This document shows positions 8,670-20,196 of a DNA stretch of 64,000 nucleotides, piece after piece. The stretch comes from Adiantum capillus-veneris. Its lineage: Eukaryota; Streptophyta; Polypodiopsida; Polypodiales; Pteridaceae. Numbering within the stretch: position 1 is the first letter of the stretch; every line of letters starts with the position of its first letter. Made by a program: the position numbers and the translations under genes. The stretch lies in the NCBI GenBank assembly GCA_014529385.2, contig CM043948.1:75230791-75294790 (forward strand), written 5' to 3'. Below the pieces are notes generated by a model. It was not told the DNA's origin. It saw only the letters and a program-made list of their open reading frames with translations, and did not search any database.

Positions 8670-11600
8670 CTACGGCTACCTACGGCTTGTGTAGTTGACG
8701 TTAATTCAAACCCATTGACCTATGTCTTGCCATACACGCTCTTGACATTGATTTAAGACTACTTAATGAACTACGGATGGTTTCGATATGGATATAAGCC
8801 ATTTCCGAAGCCCGTTTGCGTTTTTCCGTAGAAAAACGCAACCAGATTTGACCTACGACTCGTGTATTTGGCGTTTCTTCTATCCGTTTGACCTACGGGT
8901 TGCCATACGCGCTCTTGACATTGCCTAAAGACTACCTAATCGTCTACGGATGGTTTCGGTAGGCATAGAAGCCATTTCCGAAGTCCGTTTGCGTTTTTCC
9001 ATAGAAAAACGCAATCGGATTTGACCTACGGCTTGTGTATTTGGCGTTTCTTCTATCCGTTTGACCTACGGCTTGCCATACGTGCTCTTCACATTGTCTA
9101 AAGACTACCTAATCGTCTACGGATGGTTTCAGAAGGCATAGAAGCCATTTCTGAAGTCCGTTTGCGTTTTTCCGTAAAGAAACGCAACTGGATTTGACCT
9201 ACGGCTTATGTATTTGGTGTTTCTTCTATCCGTTTGAGACCTACGGGTTTCCATACGCGCTCTTGACATTGCCTAAAGAGTACCTAATCGTTTACGGATG
9301 GTTTCAGTAGGCATAAAAGCCATTTCCGAAGTCCGTTTGCGTTTTTTCGTTGAAAAACGCAACCGGATTTGACCTACGGCTTGTGTAGTTGACGTTAATT
9401 CAAACCCATTGACCTACGGCTTGCCATACACGCTCTTGAAATTGCTTTAAGACTACTTAATGAACCACGGATGGTTTCGGTATGGATAGAAGCCATTCCG
9501 AAGTTCGTTTGAGTTTTTCCGTAGAAAAACGCAACCGGATTTGACCTACGGCTTGTGTATTTGGCGTTTCTTCTATCCGTTTGACCTACGGGTTGCCATA
9601 CGCGCTCTTGACATTGCCTAAAGACTACCTAATCGTCTATGGATGGTTTCAGAAGGCATAGAAGCCATTTCCGAAGTCCGTTTGCGTTTTTCCGTAGAAA
9701 AACGCAATCGGATTGGACCTACGCCTTGTGTATTTGGCGTTTCTTCTATCCGTTTGACCTACGGCTTGCCATATGTGCTCTTGAAATTGCCTAACGACTA
9801 CCTAATCATCTACGGATGGTTTCAGTAGGCATAGAAGTCATTTTCGAAGTCTGTTTGCGTTTTTCCGTAGTAAAACACAACCAGATTTGACCTACGGCTT
9901 ATGTATTTGGCGTTTCTTCTATCCGTTTGAGACCTACAGGTTGCCATACGCGCTCTTGAAATTGCCTAAAGACTACCTAATCGTCTACGGATGGTTTCAG
10001 TAGGCATAAAAGCCATTTCTGAAGTCCGTTTGTGTTTTTTCGTAGAAAAACGCAACCGGGTTTGACCTACGGCTTGTGTTTTTGGCGTTTCTTCTATCCG
10101 TTTGACCTACGGCTTGCCATACGCGCTCTTGAAATTTCCTAAAGACTACATAATCGTCTATGGATGGTTTCAGTAGGCATAGAAGCCATTTCCGAAGTCC
10201 GTTTGCGTTTTTCTGTAGAAAAACGTAACCGGATTTGACCTACGGCTTGTGTATTTGGCGTTTCTTCTATCCGTTTGACCTACGGGTTTCCATACGCGAT
10301 CTTGAAATTTCCTAAAGACTACCTAATCGTCTACAGATGGTTTCAAAAGGCATAGAAGACATTTCCGAAGTCCGTAGAAAAACACAACCGGATTTGACCT
10401 ACGGCTTGTGTATTTGGCGTTTCTTCTATCCGTTTGGCCTACGGCTTGCCATACGCGCTCTTGAAATTGCTTAAAGACTACCTTATCGTTTACGGATGGT
10501 TTCAGTAGGCATAGAAGCCATTTCCGAAGTCCGTTTGCATTTTTCCTTAGAAAAACGCAACCGCATTTGACCTACGGCTTGTGTATTTGGCGTTTCTTCT
10601 ATCCGTTTGACCTACGGGTTGCCATACGCGCTCTTGACATTGCTTAAAGACTACCTAATTGTCTACGGATGGTTTCAAAAGACATAGAAGCCATTTTCGA
10701 AGTCCATTTGCGTTTTTTCGCAGAAAAACGCAACCGGATTTGACCTACGGCTTGTGTATTTGGATTTTCTTCTATCTGTTTGACCTATGGCTTGCCATAT
10801 GCGCTCTTGAAATTGCCTAAAGACTACCTAATCGTCTACGGATAGTTTCGGTATGGATAGAAGACATTTTCGAAGTCTGTTTGCATTTTTCCATAGAAAA
10901 ACGCAACCGGATTTGACCTACGGCTTATGTATTTGGCGTTTCTTCTATCCCTTTGACCTACGGGTTGCCATACGCGCTCTTGAAATTTCCTGAAGACTAC
11001 CTAATCGTCTACGGATGATTTCAGAAGGCATAGAAACCATTTCCGAAGTCCATAGAAAAACGCAACCGGATTTGACCTACGGCTTGTGTAATTGGCGTTT
11101 CTTCTATCTGTTTGGCCTACGGCTTGCCATACATGCTCTTGACATTGCTTAAAGACTACCTAATCATCTACGGATGGTTTCAGTAGGCATAGAAGCTATT
11201 CTGAAGTCCGTTTGCATTTTTCCTTAAAAAAACGCAACCGGATTTGACCTACGGCTTGCGTATTTGGTGTTTCTTCTATCCGTTTGACCTACGGGTTGCC
11301 ATACGCGCTCTTGACATTGCCTAAAGACTACCTAATTGTCTACGGATGGTTTCAGAAGGCATAGAAGCCATTTTCGAAGTCCATTTGCGTTTTTCCGTAG
11401 AAAAACGCAACCGGATTTAACCTACGGCTTGTGTATTTGGCGTTTCTTCTTTCTGTTTGACCTACGGCTTTCCATACGCACTCTTGACATTGCCTAAATA
11501 TTACCTAATCGTCTACGGATGGTTTTAGTAGGCATAGAAGCCATTTCCGAAGTCCGTTTGCGTTTTTCTATACGGCTTGTGTATTTGGCGTTTCTTCTAT

Positions 11601-13055
11601 CCGTTTGACCTACGGGTTGCTATACGCGCTCTTGAAATTGCTTAAAGACTACCTAATCATCTACGGATGGTTTCAGAAGGCATAGAAGACATTTACGAAG
11701 TCCGTTTGCGTTTTTCCGTAGAAAAACGCAATCGGATTTGACCTACGGCTTGTGTATTTGGCGTTTCTTCTATCCGTTTGACCTACGGCTTGCCATACAC
11801 GCTCTTGACATTGCCTAAAGACTACCTAATCGTCTACGGATGGTTTCAGTAGGCATAGAAGCCATCCGAAGTCGGTTTACGTTTTTCCATAGAAATACGC
11901 AACCGGATTTGACCTAGGGCTTGTGTATTTGGCATTTCTTCTATCCGTTTGACCTATGGCTGGCCATATGCGCTCTTGAAATTTCCTAAAGACTACCTAA
12001 TCGTCTACGAATAGTTTCGGTATGGATAGAATCCATTTCCGAAGTCCGTTTGCATTTTTCCATAGAAAAACGCAACCGGATTTGACCTATGGCTTGTGTA
12101 TTTGGCGTTTCTTCTATCCGTTTGACCTACGGATTTCCATACGCGCTCTTGAAATTGCCTAAAGACTACCTAATCGTCTACGGATGGTTTCAGTAGGCAT
12201 AGAAGCCATTTTCGAAGTCCGTTTGCGTTTTTTCGTAGAAAAACGCAACCGGATTTGACCTACGGCTTGTGTATTTGGCGTTGCTTATATCCGTTTGACC
12301 TACGGGTTGCCATATGCACTCTTGACATTGCCTAAAGACTACCTAATCATCTACGGATGGTTTTAGAAGGTATAGAAGCCATTTCCGAAGTCCGTTTGCG
12401 TTTTTCCGTAGAAAAACGCAACTGTATTTGACCTACGGCTTGTGTATTTGGCGTTTCTTTTATCCGTTTGACCTACGGCTTGACATACGCACTCTGGACA
12501 TTTCCTAAAGACTACCTAATCTTCTACGGATGGTTTTAGAAGGCATAGAAGCCATTTCGGAAGTCCGTTTGCGTTTTTCCGTAGCAAAACGCAACCGGAT
12601 TTGACCTACGGCTTGTGTATTTGGCGTTTCTTCTATCCGTTTGACTTACGGCTTTCCATACGCGCTCTTGACATTGCCTTAAGACTAATCGTCTATGGAT
12701 GGTTTCACAAGGCATAGAAGCCATTTCCGAAGTCCGTTTGCGTTTCTCCGTAGAAAAACGCAACCGAATTTGACCTACGGCTTGTGTATTTGGCGTTTCT
12801 TCAATCCGTTTGACCTACGGCTTGCCATACGTGCTCTTGAAATTGCCTAAAGACTACCTAATCGTCTAAGGATGGTTTCAGTAGGCATATAAGCCATTTC
12901 CGAAGTCCGTTTGCATTTTTTCGTAAAAAAACGCAACCGGATTTGACCTACGGCTTGTGTATTTGACGTTAATTCAAACCCGTTGACCTACGGCTTTCCT
13001 TACGCGCTATTGACATTGCTTTAAGACTACCTAATGAACTATAGATGGTTTCAGC
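8670..13055. repeat. About 173-bp satellite array, roughly 25 units, inside the CACTA element
   Basis: Units recur about every 172-175 bases (phase points near 9541, 9713, 9887). Each has the marks TTGACCTACGGCTTGTG, GGCGTTTCTTCTATCC, CTAAAGACTACC, CGGATGGTTTCAG and a hairpin block TTGCGTTTTTC-CGTA-GAAAAACGCAA. Neighbouring units tend to alternate between GGGTTGCC...GAAGGCAT and GGCTTGCC...TAGGCAT types, implying a dimer of about 346 bp. Variant units with GTTGACGTTAATTCAAACCC occur near the left edge (8697), at 9389 and at the right edge (12965). The array is bounded by transposase exon 1 on the left and CACTA 5' terminal sequence on the right, so it belongs to or landed in the transposon. 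No unit encodes a credible protein. Confidence 0.92.
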
Positions 13056-13254
13056 TAGCTGTTTTAACTGCTTAGTCCACTCCCAGCAGTTTAGGTTTCC
13101 ATAATATGTTATTTTTTCATTTTGTTATTCTAACCTAGTATCAGTCTACCACATTGTAACTTTCTGGTCTCATAGGTCACTTTGGCCTTTTGAAGAGTTA
13201 ACATAACATTTCATTTCATTTCTTTCTTTAATTTTAAATTTTTACGCAAACCAT

Positions 13255-13338
13255 AACTCTCTCTCTCTCTCTCTCTCTCTCTAGTTTTAATTTCCTATGC
13301 ACATTTTTCTCTCTCTTTAATTTCCTACACGCACACAC

Positions 13339-13382
<44 letters not shown>

Positions 13383-13441
13383 AATTTCCTACACGCACAC
13401 ACACTTCTCTCTTTCTCTCTCTTTCCTACACACACACACAC

Positions 13442-13493
<52 letters not shown>

Positions 13494-13546
13494 TACACAC
13501 ACACACCGCTCTCTATCTCTCTCTTTAATTTCCTACACGCACACAC

Positions 13547-13590
<44 letters not shown>

Positions 13591-13609
13591 CATACACACA
13601 CACACACAC

Positions 13610-13676
<67 letters not shown>

Positions 13677-13711
13677 ATACACACACATCGTGTGTGTGTG
13701 TATGTACGAAA

Positions 13712-13780
<69 letters not shown>
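13255..13780. repeat. Compound (CT)n/(CA)n microsatellite and a 29-base G run
   Basis: Alternating CT runs and short ACACAC blocks linked by repeats of TTTAATTTCCTACACGCACACACACTT span 13255-13682. A (TG)n and (GA)n stretch follows, then G x 29 at 13752-13780. Frames through this zone give only Ser-Leu, Glu-Arg or Pro runs and are not genes. Confidence 0.9.
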
Positions 13781-13783
<3 letters not shown>

Positions 13784-13894
13784 GGAGGGGGGAAGAGTGC
13801 CATAATACCTTGCAGCAGGTTTCGGCCAAGATCTGAGAACGCGCGCGTTGAGGGCGAAAATGGCCCCTTCGCGCGGGTTCGGCTTTTTTTTCCC

Positions 13895-14052
13895 CAAATT
13901 ACTTCCGTCGATACCTGTGTCGATACTTGCGTCGATATACGCGTGGGAAAATTAGTGTTTCGACGCGTATATCCACAGTCATATCGACGCAGGTATCGAC
14001 GCGTATATCGACGGACGATACGTACGTCGATATCGAAAGCGTCGATAACTTT
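13895..14052 (-). repeat. Subterminal repeats of the CACTA element
   Basis: The motif CGTCGATA and its complement TATCGACG recur about ten times in both orientations (for example 13907, 13920, 13931, 13983, 14002, 14027, 14039), often joined to ACGCGTATA. Short repeats clustered just inside the terminus are the known binding region for CACTA transposase proteins. The binding role here is inferred from position. Confidence 0.7.
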
Positions 14053-14068
14053 GGGTTATGTTGTAGTG
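14053..14068 (-). repeat. CACTA terminal inverted repeat (5' end)
   Basis: The minus strand reads CACTACAACATAACCC from 14068 inward. The partner terminus at the other end is missing. The base just outside starts the host codon CAT of A's protease. Confidence 0.82.
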
Positions 14069-14305
14069 CATGGTTCAAAAATAAACATAATGTCAAAGAG
14101 TCTCTACAACAAGTGCAAATGACCGATGGACACAGATCATGGCTGGATGGTAAAAGTGGCAAACAATTCATCCGGTGAATTGTATGCAGCATGTACAGGT
14201 GTGAAGGTGATAATAGGTGATGTAAAGATTGACCAAAACTTCTTTGTACAGGATACATCTTCATATCATCTCATCCTTGGACCACCCTACATTGCGGGAG
14301 TTTGA
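14069..14305 (+). pseudogene. Retropepsin fragment of element A
   Basis: Immediately after the CACTA end the plus strand encodes HGSKINIMSKSLYNKCK, a TGA, then PMDTDHGWMVKVANNSSG, and finally FFVQDTSSYHLILGPPYI. This is the body of a gypsy aspartic protease: the residues after the catalytic Asp (D-H-G-S variant), the central beta region, and the ILGPPY motif. The catalytic Asp codon itself should lie just before 14069 and is lost with the CACTA junction. The frame ends at TGA 14303-14305. Dead gene. Confidence 0.75.
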
Positions 14306-15043
14306 AGGGAAACAAAGATAATGGATGATGGTTCAGCATATGCTAGGATACGTAGCAAAGATGGTAAACGAGTCGTCCAATTTCTCACAGTTTGTTTAAA
14401 CCATGAAAGAAATCGTGACAAACTCAGAGAACATCCTCTATCAAAGGCTAGCAAAGAGTTTGTAAAATGATCATAGAGAAATGATGGGTTTTGGCCAAGT
14501 ACCATTGCAAAGCGAGATTGCAGTGGTACAGAAAGAAAAAGGGTCTTGCCTGATCCAAAAATAGGTGAAACGTTCTCAACGGGCTCCTTGGTAACAAGGA
14601 ATGGATCAATATGTTTTACAAAACTTGAAAATTTGAAGAGATGTGAGAGGCAATATGTACATAATGTACAAATAGGCATGAAAGAGAGAGGGTTGCTAGA
14701 GCCTACTGAAAATGTTTTGGGTTTGTGTGAACAAGCTTCTTTTGTAGATACTATGGGTGAGCTTGATGATATAATGGAGTCTAGTTTGCATCTTGAAAAT
14801 GAATTTGTGGAAGTTTTCTCTATGGAAATGTATCAAGTAATAGAAGCCTTTAAAGAAAACCAAACAGTGGGCCCAGAAGTCCATGTTGAAACTAAATACA
14901 AGAGTGTAGCAAAGAAGGTGAAACCAGTATCATCACCCTTACCACCCAACAACAGGGAAAAGATTGAGCAAGCTTCTTGACAACCAAGTTTAAGGAATCC
15001 TAAAAAGATTGGGCATACCTTCACAAAGGAGTCTTTTCAAGAG
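14306..15043 (+). pseudogene. Protease-RT linker of element A
   Basis: Coding-like remnants persist in more than one frame (for example 14546-14980: LVTRNGSICFTKLENLKRC, VDTMGELDDIMESS). They correspond in position to the connector between protease and RT in gypsy Pol. There is a stop at 14978-14980 and frame changes before RT. No catalytic motif is expected here. Confidence 0.5.
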
Positions 15044-16530
15044 TTGCAAATTGGTTGCTATAAGTTTTTAACACAGGAGGAGACAAAGTGCTTCAGAGAA
15101 ATTCTTTCAAAGCATGGTAAGGCTTTTGGATTTGATCCACATGAGATAGGATGTGTTGATCCTTCTATTGTAGCTCCTATGGTAATTTTCACAATACCTC
15201 ATGTGCCTTGGAATCTGCGGCCTATTCCGGCTCTAAAGGCTCATTTGCCAAAGCTAGTAGAGCTATTGAATGAGAAGATCAAAATGGGAATTTTGGAGCC
15301 TTCTTGTGCTCCATACTCAAACAAGTGGTTCACAATTCCAAAGATGAATGATTCTCTATGCTTCATCCAAGATATGCAACCAGTGAACAAGGTGACAATT
15401 AGAAATGTAGATACAGGTCCAATTGTGGATGAGTTTGCAGAGGCGTTTGCAGGGAGAGCAATCTACTCAATGGGGGATCTCTACTCAGGGTGTGATCAAT
15501 TTCAACTTGCAATCAAAAGCAGAGACTTGACAACCATGAGGACACCTTTGGGTTTGGTAAGGATGTATACCTTGCCATAGGGAGCAACCAACTTGGTTGC
15601 ACATATGATGAATGGGATGAATAAGGTCTTACATGACTTTATTCCTCAAATCACAATGCCTTTCATTGATGATTTTCCTATCAAATGATGTGAAGAAAGT
15701 GACAAAGATGAAGCTTTGGATCTCAAGGGATGTCGCAGGTTTGTGGTAAATCACATAAATGATTGTGATAAAATTTTGTCTAGGTTGGAAGAAGTGAATC
15801 TTACATTGTCAGGGAAAAAGTCTATGTTTGGTGTCAATGAAGTGCTCATTGTGGGGCACATGTGCGGGTCATATGGTAGAAAACCTTGTCCAACAAAGGT
15901 AGATGCCATCCAAAGAATGAAAGAAACATGCACTAGCATCACTGAGGTCAGGAGGTTTTTAGGAGCATGTGTCTTTTATGTTATTTGGATTCCACATTAT
16001 GCACATGTAGCTGATCCTCAACTGCTTAGAAAGAATCAAAAGTTTAAATGGATAGAAGCACATGTAAAAGCCATGAAAAAATTGAGGAGTTGCTTTAGTC
16101 AGCACCAACTTTGAAAAAGGTAGACTATGAGTGTCAAAGGCCAGTAATTGTGACAGTAGACACCAGTCCTATAGGGATTGGATGGGCAATAGGGCAAGAT
16201 GACAAAGAAGGACACAGATATGTGGTGAGATTTGGAGCAAAGGTACTAAGTGCTTGCCAAAGAAACTGTCCACAGATAAAGAGAGAGTTATGGGGTATGG
16301 TTACAACCTTGAAAAATGGGAAAGAGTACCTAATTGGTGCATGTGTGGTTGTAGAAACAAATTGTCTACCACTTCTTGGGACGATTACAAGATGCTCAAC
16401 GCCAGGCATTGCTATGTTGCGGTGGATTGCCTACATTAAGTCCTTAAACCCTAAGTTTAAGCACATTGCAGGTAAAGACAATACAGTGGCAGATATGCTT
16501 TCAAGGGCAAGGTATGAAGATGAGTCATAG
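15044..16530 (+). pseudogene. Reverse transcriptase and RNase H of element A
   Basis: RT fingers and palm are readable: AHLPKLVELLNEKIKMGILEPS, FTIPKMNDSLCFIQDMQPVN, YSGCDQFQLAIKS. The frame is broken at 15578-15580 and resumes with GATNLVAHMMNGMNKVL and the catalytic-box equivalent FIDD (15662-15673). A TGA follows at about 15687. The connection region continues 15716-16114 (VLIVGHMCGSYGRKP, EVRRFLGACVFY). RNase H occupies about 16111-16530: VIVTVDTSPIGIGWAIGQ, KRELWGMVTTLK, GKDNTVADMLSRA. The order and motifs are Ty3/gypsy. Several residues depart from consensus and at least three frame breaks exist, so the polymerase is inactive. Confidence 0.85.
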
Positions 16531-16713
16531 ATGATTGATGAAGGAGATGACGTGGGCACAAAGTTCTATTCCATCTCTCATGTCAAAGGTAACAATATCT
16601 GCATGACTAATCCACTTGAATTGTTTTTGAAAGATCTTTATGAAGCTGATTGGCTTCTTATTGGAAGCTACTTGAGTACTCTAACAAAATAGGATGATTG
16701 GTCTGAACAATAA

Positions 16714-17457
16714 TTGAAGAGGATACGCAGGAAAGCATATGGGTACTTTTTGAGGGATGGTTACTTGTGGAAGCATCCTAAACAAAAGGGTGCTACACCA
16801 CAATGGGTTATATGTAAAAAGGAGATTCAAGTAAAGCTCATGCAAGAGTTTCATGAGAGTCTATGGGCTGGACACAAGGGTCTGTGGGCAACCTTCTCCA
16901 AGTTGAAAGAAAAATACTGGTGGAAGGGTATGCATAAATATGTATCTCAGTTTGTAGAGTCGTGTGTAACTTGTCAAATGTATTCAAATGTCCGACATTG
17001 TGATGGATTGCACCCTACATATCCACTAGCCATGCACTATAAATGGGTTGTGGATCTAGTCACAATGCCTTTATGACTCTGGCAGATGAGATACTTGGTT
17101 CTTGCACGAGAGGACCTAACTAACCAAGTTGAAGGAAGAGCATTAAGAGCTAAAACCACAAAATCTGTGTGCAAATTCCTTCTTGATGAGGTGATTTGCC
17201 ATTATGGTTGTGTGGGAAAGATCACTGCAGACAAAGGTGAACTGGATGCCGAAGAAGCAAGAGAGTTCTTTTCTAGATTAGGAATCAATCTTTCTCTTAC
17301 TACAGCTTACAACCCTGAAGAAACTGGAAAGAGTGAAAGAGGACATCCTCCTATCATCAAAGCTTTGGCCAAGGCTTGCGAAGGAAGAGTTGGTGCGTGG
17401 CCAGAACTGTTACCATATGCTTTATGGACTAATCGTACAACACATAGCTCAGTTTAA
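16714..17457 (+). pseudogene. Integrase of element A
   Basis: The zinc-binding HHCC domain is visible as HESLWAGHKGLWA...CVTCQMY (about 16850-16980). The core follows with WVVDLVTMPL, a TGA (17074-17076), ITADKGELDAEEAREFFSRL and NPEETGKSERG as the D, D and E regions. A stop at 17455-17457 ends the frame, and about 60 more codons of decayed sequence reach the polypurine tract. I see no chromodomain, in contrast to B and E. Inactive. Confidence 0.8.
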
Positions 17458-17557
17458 GCTCTAGAATCATCCAGTGAAGAAGAAAGCAAAGAAGATGTAC
17501 AAGAGGGCTGATCTTACAAAGAAATAATGTGGCACATACTGGAGGATGTGCAGGTTT

Positions 17558-17569
17558 AGAGGGGGTGGA
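17558..17569 (+). promoter_or_regulatory. Polypurine tract of element A
   Basis: AGAGGGGGTGGA directly precedes the 3' LTR start TGTCGTG at 17570. Position and composition are those of the plus-strand primer. Confidence 0.8.
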
Positions 17570-19150
17570 TGTCGTGCTCTGACATGTACATAGTGGGAAC
17601 ACATGCTACAAGATCTATCTTGATACTTTTTAGATACATAATTATATTTTCTATAATTAAATGTGCATATTTAAGTATAATAATAAGCTTTCTATCTCAT
17701 CCTATGATTTATCTCAAGGGAAACATATTCTTACTTTACCGTCAAAAGGTACTATGGAAAAAGCGTCAATACCTCCATCTCTTTAACTTGGGGCAAAAAG
17801 CATTGATTCTTTATTTCTACTATGTAATTATCATCTTACACCCTAGCTAGATCCTATATCTAGGGTAAATTTCAATATATATATATTTTATGTATTTTTC
17901 ATATTTTTCTTATATTTCCTTTTAAATAGCTACTAGGAGGGAATCAAATCCTGGTGGGACACTAGGTGGCATGATTTCAAAGATACACTTATTTTAATGC
18001 ATTATTGCAAGCATGATTACAAAACTTTATCAAGGAGCAATGTATTCCTTTCATATGGCATGAGGTGTCCATTGGAATCAAATAAAAGTCTATGCTAAGG
18101 GGACCACAAGAAGACTTTTGCTCCCAAAACTTTATCCTATTTTGATGATTTTTTAACACAAGGTTCAATTTCGAATTGGAAAAACTAGATAAAATGAGAG
18201 TCGTAGCTAATGAGCTGAATTTTTTGTCCATATTTTTACTTTTTTATTTGGAGCCATGGTTGAGGAGATATGATACAAATACTGGACCCCAGTCTGCCCA
18301 CATCATGCAGAGACAACTCATTTCCAACTTTTTCAGTTTCTGTTCACACTGGCTCCTCTCTTCTTGTGTAAATCCTTGGGGGTTCCCTTCACCTATAAAA
18401 GGGGACCTCTTCTTCCTTGAAAACCATTGAAGTATTCAAGCCATTCAAGCCATTGATGAGAGGAATTCATGAGGGAGTGAGTAGTAATGCGTAATTGTAC
18501 TTAGCCATTAACATAAGCCTAAGCCTACACTTTCTCTTAGAGGAAGACTAGCTATTCTTGTAAGCTATCCTTGGAAGATAAACTTCAATCGAAGAAGGTC
18601 TTGGATTTGGTGTATCAATCAAAGTTGAATTCTTCCCTCTTCTTCGCTCTCCATCAAAAATGGTGCCAAAAGGTTTGACAAGTAAGATGTGTTCTACATT
18701 GATATTTTGTTGATTTCTTGTTGTTTTTCTTTTTCCATCTCTAATCCAACACACATATATATATATCTAATCTCATCTCCTTAACCAACCTATCTCTCTC
18801 ACTCTTAGAAATTCATTCTCTCTATAAATTCAAGGTTCTCATTGCTACAGGTACATCTCTCCCCACAGTATCCTTATTGCCTACGGACAAGAACAGGGCT
18901 TGGGAGGATAACTTCTCATCTTTTCACTTCTCTCATCTCTACATTTCTCAATACTATCTTAGATGAATAATCCACATGATGAGAATTTCTATTGCTTCCA
19001 CTTTGTGCGATCTATTAGAATTAACGTATGGATTAGCCATAAAATACACTTTCAACAACGTATAGTGCTTCTCTTTGGCCCAAAAAGGCTCAATGAAATA
19101 CTTCTTTCACCGGATCCCATCATACTACCTCTAATAGACTATAAGTTTTC

Positions 19151-19625
19151 TGCTACAGATGGAGGTGCGATGGCCCTACAAAAATACTCCAAATAGCACA
19201 ATACAAACCATAAACGTTAAATCAGCATACCTGAATCATCGTAGACGCACATAATCGAGCCCAACACGAACAAAGAGAGATAGAGCGAGAGGTCACGTGC
19301 AGGCGCACCTCTTAGAGCAGAGTGCTACGTCGGTACGGTGAGAAAGAAGAGAGAAGAGGAGAGAAGAGCAACACAAACACTGGGTGCAATCTGCCCCCGT
19401 GCAAGAGTGACCATTTCCCTCTTGCACGTATTTGTTTTATAGATTTCTTAAATGGTCAATTGTGAGTACAAACTGGCCGGCCGATCATAAATGGCCAAAG
19501 CTCATAAAAGAGCACTTGGATAATAAAATGTGCAATATATATATTTCCATTCGCATAGGCCTAGCTCGGTCTAGTCTTTTCCACCTGTCAGCTGCAATAA
19601 ATAGTAAAATATTAATTCCATAACA
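19151..19625 (-). repeat. 3' LTR of element C
   Basis: 475 bp, minus orientation, TG...CA ends. It differs from the other LTR by scattered substitutions and a short indel near 19285 (the other copy has an extra AGATAGAGCG-like unit near 24025). Confidence 0.88.
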
Positions 19626-20064
19626 TACCTCTTCATTGGAAAGCAACTGTCCTCAGTTGTTGCGAAGATAAAAATCTGCAAACAATACTTGACAAAAACA
19701 ATGATTAGAGATCTGTAGCAAATAGTAAAAGAAAAATCCATAAAATTAGACAACATTTCCTATGCCTGCCGTCATCCACATACTACCTATTCTAGTGTCC
19801 CATACTAGTAGAATAAGTAGTATATGTCATACCCTGATGAATCAGGATATTATTGGTCACACTCATCATTGTATAAATCAATTCTCATCAATCTCAAGTT
19901 CACTTTCATAAATACTGTCGTGACAAAAAACCATCATATACCAATCCCAAATCTAATTCCAAATCCAAATCCAAAATATCTTTCATTTTCTATACCCGGG
20001 TAACAAAATCATACCAGTTGCAGTGGTGGCTAGTCTCACTACAACATGATTTTGTGATCAGTGT

Positions 20065-20196
20065 TGCCTAAATCGGCGAATCTGCATTTGATATAAGTTC
20101 AAAAAGGGTGAATCGGTAGTTTGTTGTTGTGCTGCCTAAATCGGCGAATCTGCACCAAGATGACTATCTACACACTGCCTAACCCGACGAATCTGT
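20065..20196. repeat. Three short interspersed repeats in element C
   Basis: Copies start at 20065, 20133 and 20176. The first two share TGCCTAAATCGGCGAATCTGCA exactly over 20 or more bases; the third reads TGCCTAACCCGACGAATCTG. Confidence 0.75.

Larger units (their letters stand above)
6010..14068 (-). mobile_element. CACTA (En/Spm) DNA transposon, 3' end truncated
   Basis: The plus-strand right end reads GGGTTATGTTGTAGTG, i.e. CACTACAACATAACCC on the minus strand, a standard CACTA terminus at 14068. Going inward on the minus strand there are subterminal CGTCGATA repeats, microsatellites, a 173-bp satellite array (8670-13055), a TNP2-type transposase gene with two introns (8412 to about 6595), and a second ORF of the TNP1/Transposase_24 type (6591 to about 6020). 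No CACTA terminus is visible at the left (5990-6030), so that end is deleted together with a piece of the host gag. The right end sits exactly in the protease active site of A. Confidence 0.85.

Noticed and set aside
8670-13055. Regular repeats that might be a CRISPR array
   Set aside because: Units are about 173 bp and similar along their whole length, with no short repeat plus unique spacer pattern, and the context is a plant transposon.
13493-13829. Open frames of Glu-Arg, Ser-Leu and Pro runs
   Set aside because: They are translations of (CT)n, (CA)n and poly-G tracts without any start context or conserved residues. The same applies to the frames at 22855-23146.
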